This document shows positions 21,847-26,279 of a stretch of DNA of 26,279 nucleotides, one piece after another (within the stretch, counting starts at the first letter, position 1; each line of letters begins with the position of its first letter). The stretch is taken from the NCBI GenBank assembly GCA_049515175.1, contig JBEKUI010000023.1:1-26279 (forward strand), written 5' to 3'. Below the pieces are notes generated by a model, which worked only from the letters and a program-made list of their open reading frames with translations, ran no database searches and was not told the origin of the DNA. Both the position numbers and the translations under genes were made by a program. Source of the stretch: JACQNR01 sp049515175. Lineage in GTDB: Bacteria > Acidobacteriota > Terriglobia > UBA7540.

Positions 21847-22876
21847 CTTCCGGGTCTCCGTCAACCTGCGGCTGGAGGACGTTGTCGCGCTCACGTTCTT
21901 TCTGTTGACCTTCGCGCTGCGCCTCCTCGTGCGCGGGTTTGCGCACGACGAGTTTAGCCCCTCCGATGTTCTGGTCATCATTCCCGCCGTCACCCTGTTG
22001 CTGGCCAAAGAGCTCGTCCACTATTTCTGGATGAGCGGCCGCGAGACGAGCCCCACGCCCGGCGCGAACCTTCGGAATTTTGCGCGCCCCTACTGGATCA
22101 TCCTCCGCGACTGGTTTCCGTTCTTCGTCATCCTGCTGATGTATTACTCGCTTTGGGGCGATGCGACGCACCTGCTGGTGGCGCACGATCGGGACGCGGC
22201 GCTCATCGCCTGGGACCAGCGCCTGTTCGGATTTCAGGCGAGCGTGGCGCTGCAGCGCTTCGTAACCCCGCTGCTTACCGCGTGGATGGAATTCGCCTAC
22301 ACCTTTCACATTCTGAACATTCCGATTGTCGCCTGCTTCGTTTACCTGCGCCGGCGGCGCGAGCGCTTCCGCGAAATGATGGCCGGGGTCCTGGTCATCA
22401 CGTTTTTGGGGTTGGTCGGGTACCTCCTGGTCCCTGCCGTAGGGCCGATGTACACGCTGCGTGACCAGTTCACCGTTCCCCTCGGCGTCCCGCTCGAGGT
22501 CGTCAATCGCCAGATCGAGTTCATGGACTTCGCGCGCATCAAGCGCGACGTCTTCCCCAGCCTGCATGCGGGAATCTCGTTCGTGGTCTGGCTCTACGCC
22601 TGGCGCAATTCACGGCCGCTCTTCGCCATCCTGGCTCCGTTCGTCCTCAGCCTTTTCGTTTCGACGGTTTACCTCCGCTATCATTACCTCGTGGATGTGG
22701 TGGCCGGGCTCCTTCTCGCTCCGTTCGCATTTCTGCTGGCCAACTGGCTCTTCCGGCGCTGGGGAGAGATTCACTTCGGCCTGACGCTTCCCGGATTCCT
22801 GTCGGGTTGGGCGCAGCGCCTGGGAGTGAGCGCCACAAGCGCGGGCGCCGGGGAAAAGATCGAGGAGCGTTCCTGA
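21836..22876 (+). CDS. PAP2/Aur1-like membrane phosphatase or phosphotransferase
   Basis: The 346-residue polytopic protein has hydrophobic helices at about 15-33, 46-62, 90-106, 154-170, 182-200, 245-257, 262-280 and 285-304. It carries the later PAP2 motifs: FPSLHAGIS (240-248) with H244, and YLRYHYLVDVVAG (279-291) with H283 and D287. GYLLVPAVGPMY (195-206) fits the Aur1/inositol-phosphorylceramide synthase-like branch. Such enzymes act on polyprenyl phosphates, phosphatidic acid or sphingolipid head groups. Next to a GT-C glycosyltransferase, a role in lipid-carrier recycling or lipid modification is plausible, but this is inference. The gene overlaps the upstream TPR gene by 11 bases, and the next begins one base after its stop. 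Confidence 0.8.
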   Translation: MPSNFRVSVNLRLEDVVALTFFLLTFALRLLVRGFAHDEFSPSDVLVIIPAVTLLLAKELVHYFWMSGRETSPTPGANLRNFARPYWIILRDWFPFFVILLMYYSLWGDATHLLVAHDRDAALIAWDQRLFGFQASVALQRFVTPLLTAWMEFAYTFHILNIPIVACFVYLRRRRERFREMMAGVLVITFLGLVGYLLVPAVGPMYTLRDQFTVPLGVPLEVVNRQIEFMDFARIKRDVFPSLHAGISFVVWLYAWRNSRPLFAILAPFVLSLFVSTVYLRYHYLVDVVAGLLLAPFAFLLANWLFRRWGEIHFGLTLPGFLSGWAQRLGVSATSAGAGEKIEERS

Positions 22877-22877
22877 T

Positions 22878-24860
22878 ATGGTCGCAGAGGCGCAATCGGG
22901 AAAAGCCGGACGGGAAATCTTCCGCTCGCCTTCCGCCTGGCCCGATAGCGTGCTCGTGGCAATCCTCGTCGCGCTCGCGGTCGCGCCTTACCTGGGAATC
23001 CTTGCCAACGGGTTCGCTTACGATGACAACACGCAGGTCTTGAACAATCCCTACCTTCAGAACTTCGCTCATCTGCGCGAGATTTTCTCCACCACGGTCT
23101 GGTCGTACGTGGGCGCGCAAGGGGTCACGAACTACTATCGCCCCATGATGACCTTCGGTTATCTGATCTGTTACCAGATTTTCGGCCCCCTCGCCTACGG
23201 GTTTCATTTCGCCAGCCTGGCGTTGCACGCGGGGGTGGTCGGCTTGCTCTTTCTGGTCACGCGACGCATGACCGCCAATCGTTTGCTGGCCTTCGCTGCA
23301 GGAGCGCTTTTCGCTGTGCATCCCATCCACGTGGAATCGGTCGCCTGGATTGCGGCCGTCACCGACCTGCAACTGACCTTCTTCTACCTTCTGACTTTTC
23401 TCTGTTTCTTGAGGCTCGCAGCGCCCGGCGGGGGACGCTCGCCCGCCATGCAGCTCGCCATGGCCGGAGGCTTCGTGCTCACGCTGCTTGCCAAGGAGCA
23501 GGCGTTCACGCTTCCCGCGCTCGCCACCGTGTACGAGCACACCTGCCGCGACGACCGCAGCGAGACGACGCTCGCTCAGAAGGCGGGGCGATATTATCTG
23601 CTCTGGTTGCTCGCCGCGACGTATCTGCTCTTCCGCGCCCGTTTTTTTGGCGCGCTGGCTCCCGTGCTGCAAATCTCCGACCTCACCTGGCCGCAGACGT
23701 TCCTTTCGGCCACCGCGCTCTTCGGGCAATACATGCTGAAACTCCTCTGGCCCGCGCAACTCTGCACGTTTTACGTTTTCCATCGCAGCACGAGTTTGCT
23801 CGAGCCGCGGGTTTTGTTGGGCCTGGTGAGTCTGCTGGTGGTGGCCGTCTTGTTGGTCGTGCTCTGGCGGCACGCGCGAGTGATGTCGTTTGCGCTGCTT
23901 TGGCTGCTGGCCACGCTGGCGCCGGTGCTTAACCCGCGCTGGATGGCGGCCAATGTTTTTACGGAACGGTACCTTTACCTGCCCTCGGTCGGATTCAGTT
24001 GGCTCGTGGCGTGGGCCATTACCAGTTTGTGGGAGCGCTGGGGCGAGTTGTCGCCGAGGCGGCAGGCTTTGGCGGCATTCTGCGGCGTGGTGGCCGCGCT
24101 TTACATTTTGCGCATCGTCACTCGCGTTCCAGACTGGTCAGACGACATCACGCTCTACACGCGGACGCTGGCGATTTCCCCGGACTCCTACCACATTCGC
24201 AACAACCTGGCGACAATCTACTGGAAGCAGGGCAGAGACGTGGAAGCGGAGCGGCAATGGGAAGCGTCGCTGCGGCTCGCGCCGCGTAGCGCCGTCGTAC
24301 TCAACAATCTGGGCCTGTTGCGCAGCAAACAGAAGCGCTACGAGGAGGCGGCGGAATTGCTCCGGCGCGCCATGCGGCTCAAGCCGAACTACACCGATCC
24401 CCACATCAATCTGGGGAGGCTCGACCTGGAACTCGAACGCCCGGCCGAGGCGGAGCTACAATTTCGCGCCGCGGTGGCGCTTTCGCCGCTCAATGTGGAT
24501 GCGCGCAATAAGCTCGGCACGTTGTATCTGGAATCCGGGCGATGGGCTGAGGCGGAGGAGCAGTACCGTGCTTCGGCGGCGAGCCAGCCGAATTGGACCG
24601 CATACTACGGGATTGGAGAAGCCGCTCGACGGCGCGCCGATTACCAGGGCGCGGAGCGTGCCTACCTGCGGGCGGTGGAATTGGCTCCGGTAGAGAGCCA
24701 GCCGCGTTTCGCGCTGGGAGCGGTTTACGTCGCCGCGGAGCGGAATGCCGAAGCGCTGCGTGAGTATCAGGCAGGCCTCGCGAATGACCCATCCAACGCC
24801 GAGGCGCTTGCCGCAGTCAAGAAACTTCGCGGGGAAGGTTCCAGTTCGCCCCGACCCTGA
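22878..24860 (+). CDS. TMTC-like GT-C glycosyltransferase with C-terminal TPRs
   Basis: The 660-residue protein combines a polytopic membrane half (to about residue 425, roughly ten or more helices) with six TPR repeats (about 430-650). The N-terminal loop has GFAYDDNTQVLNNPYLQN (45-62) with the acidic pair D49/D50, then NYYRPMMTFGY (85-95) and AVHPIHVESVAWI (146-158). These are hallmarks of the TMTC group, GT-C enzymes using polyprenyl-phosphate sugars; human TMTC1-4 O-mannosylate cadherins. The active site faces the periplasm. Placement after a pilin gene and a transporter suggests a role in glycosylating exported proteins, possibly PilA, but no substrate is shown. Bacterial TMTC-like proteins of this size are poorly characterised. 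lolA starts seven bases after its stop. Confidence 0.82.
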   Translation: MVAEAQSGKAGREIFRSPSAWPDSVLVAILVALAVAPYLGILANGFAYDDNTQVLNNPYLQNFAHLREIFSTTVWSYVGAQGVTNYYRPMMTFGYLICYQIFGPLAYGFHFASLALHAGVVGLLFLVTRRMTANRLLAFAAGALFAVHPIHVESVAWIAAVTDLQLTFFYLLTFLCFLRLAAPGGGRSPAMQLAMAGGFVLTLLAKEQAFTLPALATVYEHTCRDDRSETTLAQKAGRYYLLWLLAATYLLFRARFFGALAPVLQISDLTWPQTFLSATALFGQYMLKLLWPAQLCTFYVFHRSTSLLEPRVLLGLVSLLVVAVLLVVLWRHARVMSFALLWLLATLAPVLNPRWMAANVFTERYLYLPSVGFSWLVAWAITSLWERWGELSPRRQALAAFCGVVAALYILRIVTRVPDWSDDITLYTRTLAISPDSYHIRNNLATIYWKQGRDVEAERQWEASLRLAPRSAVVLNNLGLLRSKQKRYEEAAELLRRAMRLKPNYTDPHINLGRLDLELERPAEAELQFRAAVALSPLNVDARNKLGTLYLESGRWAEAEEQYRASAASQPNWTAYYGIGEAARRRADYQGAERAYLRAVELAPVESQPRFALGAVYVAAERNAEALREYQAGLANDPSNAEALAAVKKLRGEGSSSPRP

Positions 24861-24867
24861 CTTCGAT

Positions 24868-25542
24868 ATGACCCGACCCTTCCACGCTGGACGATGCTTT
24901 CTGTTGGTTCTTCTGGTGGCCGCTCCTTGCTTTGCGGGCGGAGCCACACCGCCGGCGTCGATTGATGACTACGTACGTGCGCTCGAGAGCAGCTATCACG
25001 ACGTGCGCGCCTTGCGCGCGGAATTCACGCAGCGCCACGACTGGGGAAACCGGACACGACAAGAGTCGGGTACGGTGTATTTCGCGCGCGGCGGCCTGAT
25101 GCGCTGGGACTACCGCGAGCCCTCCGCCAAGCTCTTTCTTGCCACTTCCAAGATGCTCATCCTTTACGTTCCGGCGGAAAATCAAGTTACCCGTTCGCCG
25201 CTCAAGTCGAGTGAGGACGTCCGTGTGCCTTTTCGCCTGCTGCTTTCGCGCCTGAATCTGCGCCGCGTGTTCTCAAAGATCGAATTCGCCGACGGAGCTT
25301 TGGACGCGCAGCCGGGAAGCCGCGTCCTGCGGGCCATCCCCAAGCGCGCGGAAGAGTCGGGCTACTCCGAAGTGCTGATGGAAATCACTCCCACCTTCGA
25401 TATCCGCCGCTTGCGGGTCATCTACCTGGACCGCAGTCAAATGGAATTCCTGTTCGAGCACATTGAGCGGAATGCGCCGCTCAGCCCGTCGCTTTTCAGC
25501 TTCACGCCGCCCCAGGGGGCAGAGATCATCGACCAGCGTTAA
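24868..25542 (+). CDS. lolA: Outer-membrane lipoprotein carrier LolA
   Basis: LolA is the periplasmic chaperone that carries lipoproteins from the inner membrane to the outer membrane. The 224-residue protein starts with a Sec signal peptide (hydrophobic core 11-22, likely cut after CFA). C21 lacks a proper lipobox, because the -1 residue is proline. The mature part shows the LolA pattern: VRALRAEFTQ (46-55), SGTVYFARGGLMRWDY (67-82) and KLFLATSKMLILYVP (88-102). The ATG at 24868 is chosen because a longer reading frame upstream would overlap the glycosyltransferase gene and bury the signal peptide. A Gram-negative cell with an outer membrane is implied. It is the last gene of the operon and convergent with the HAD gene. 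Confidence 0.9.
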   Translation: MTRPFHAGRCFLLVLLVAAPCFAGGATPPASIDDYVRALESSYHDVRALRAEFTQRHDWGNRTRQESGTVYFARGGLMRWDYREPSAKLFLATSKMLILYVPAENQVTRSPLKSSEDVRVPFRLLLSRLNLRRVFSKIEFADGALDAQPGSRVLRAIPKRAEESGYSEVLMEITPTFDIRRLRVIYLDRSQMEFLFEHIERNAPLSPSLFSFTPPQGAEIIDQR

Positions 25543-25575
25543 ACGAATGAAAGGGGAGGGCAGAGGTACGGTGGG

Positions 25576-26279
25576 CTAATTCAGCACGTGGGAGTGAATC
25601 GCCGCAGCCACGCCATCCTGGTCATTGGTGAGGGTGGCGTGCCAGCCGTTGCTCTCCAGGCCCGGACTGCTATTCGCCATGAGCACCGGCACGGCGGCGT
25701 ATTGCAGCATCTCGCAGTCGTTGTGATTGTCTCCGATGGCCATGACATCACCAGGCAGGATGCCGTAGTGCCTGGCGAGGCGCGCGAGCGCAGCGCCCTT
25801 GGTGCAGCCGTGATTCATGACATCGAGCAGGGAGACGTTGCGTGTCAGGTATTTCGTCCACGACAAGTGCACGCGACCGCTAAAGGCCGCAGCGCGCAAT
25901 AGCGGTTCGACCAGCTCGACGGTAGAGGGCGGGCCGCCGAAGAGAATCTGGATCAACTCGCCGCCCAGCGCCGCCTCGAGGTCCGGGACCAGCTGGATGA
26001 ATTGCGAGCTTTGGGTGAGATACCAGCCGAGCGGCCCTTCCGCAACCGCGCCCTCCTGAAGCACGATCTGCCCGCGACCGGGAAGGTCAAAGAGCGCGGC
26101 GGCATAAGCGCGGAAGTCGCGCGTGGCCGCCAGGACTTCGCGCGCCAGCGAAGGCGACAGGAAATCCCGATAGAGCGCCTCGCCGCTCGGGGAGGTCGTC
26201 AGGGCGCCGTTGGAGGAAATAAGGGTCACGGGGCAGGGAAGCTGCTCCGTGTATTTCCGGGCGGAGTGAGACCTTCGAC
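25576..26279 (-). CDS. HAD-family (Cof-type) phosphatase, 5' end beyond the window
   Basis: This is the C-terminal part of a Cof/YwpJ-type haloacid dehalogenase-like phosphatase. These cytoplasmic enzymes dephosphorylate small sugar phosphates or nucleotides. The visible 234 codons run to the right edge without a start. The frame upstream of the GTG at 26229 encodes ...GRRSHSARKYTEQL... (first residue from an incomplete codon) leading into LISSNGAL, the usual Cof segment after motif I. The nucleophile motif DxDGT therefore lies outside. Visible are the cap region and the late motifs: TKGAALARLARHYGI with the conserved lysine, and AIGDNHNDCEML, where GDxxND coordinates magnesium. The substrate cannot be told. 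It is not functionally tied to the pilus cluster by sequence. Confidence 0.88.
   Translation of the reverse strand, partial: RRSHSARKYTEQLPCPVTLISSNGALTTSPSGEALYRDFLSPSLAREVLAATRDFRAYAAALFDLPGRGQIVLQEGAVAEGPLGWYLTQSSQFIQLVPDLEAALGGELIQILFGGPPSTVELVEPLLRAAAFSGRVHLSWTKYLTRNVSLLDVMNHGCTKGAALARLARHYGILPGDVMAIGDNHNDCEMLQYAAVPVLMANSSPGLESNGWHATLTNDQDGVAAAIHSHVLN

Noticed and set aside
24745..24867. Earlier start for lolA at 24745
   Set aside because: It would overlap the glycosyltransferase gene by over 100 bases and put about 40 non-conserved residues before a clear signal peptide.

Overview
This window is a GC-rich stretch of a bacterial chromosome. The gene set and order most resemble Acidobacteriota: a compact pilB-pilT-pilC-pilS-pilR-pilA cluster followed by an ABC-2 transporter, an NtrYX pair, and a phoH-ybeY-CBS protein-era housekeeping block. 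The same pil order is known in Myxococcota and Desulfuromonadota, so the phylum is inferred from gene content and pilin style, not proven. No tRNA, rRNA, CRISPR array, insertion sequence or prophage gene was found.

Region 1 (1-4139, plus strand) starts with the 3' end of an unrecognised gene. A gene-poor leader of about 310 bases with a good sigma-70-type promoter follows. Then comes a housekeeping operon: a PhoH ATPase, the 16S rRNA-processing endonuclease YbeY, a CorC/HlyC-type membrane protein with CBS domains, and the ribosome-assembly GTPase Era. Region 2 (4195-5144) is a secreted glycoside hydrolase family 16 enzyme with its own candidate promoter. Region 3 (5241-9749, minus strand) holds the two-component pair NtrY/NtrX and an endonuclease III-like (HhH-GPD) DNA glycosylase.

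Region 4 (9846-18255, plus strand) is the core of a type IVa pilus system. pilB, pilT and pilC (extension motor, retraction motor, platform protein) form one unit that ends at a strong intrinsic terminator. pilS and pilR (sensor kinase and sigma-54 activator) follow from a TATAAT promoter with almost no leader. pilA has a sigma-54-type -24/-12 element, a 5' stem-loop, a strong ribosome binding site and two tandem terminators. This fits the usual circuit in which PilS phosphorylates PilR, which activates RNA polymerase with sigma-54 at pilA.

Region 5 (18390-25542, plus strand) is a tightly packed seven-gene operon: an ABC ATPase and ABC-2 permease (comparable to PilH/PilI of Myxococcus xanthus), two TPR proteins, a PAP2/Aur1-like membrane phosphatase, a large TMTC-like GT-C glycosyltransferase with six TPRs, and the lipoprotein carrier LolA. 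Its position suggests a role in surface or pilus assembly and perhaps pilin glycosylation. This is the least characterised part of the window and the best candidate for an undescribed system. The window ends with a convergent HAD-family phosphatase whose 5' end lies beyond the right edge. The alignment genes pilMNOPQ and the prepilin peptidase pilD are not here and must be encoded elsewhere.
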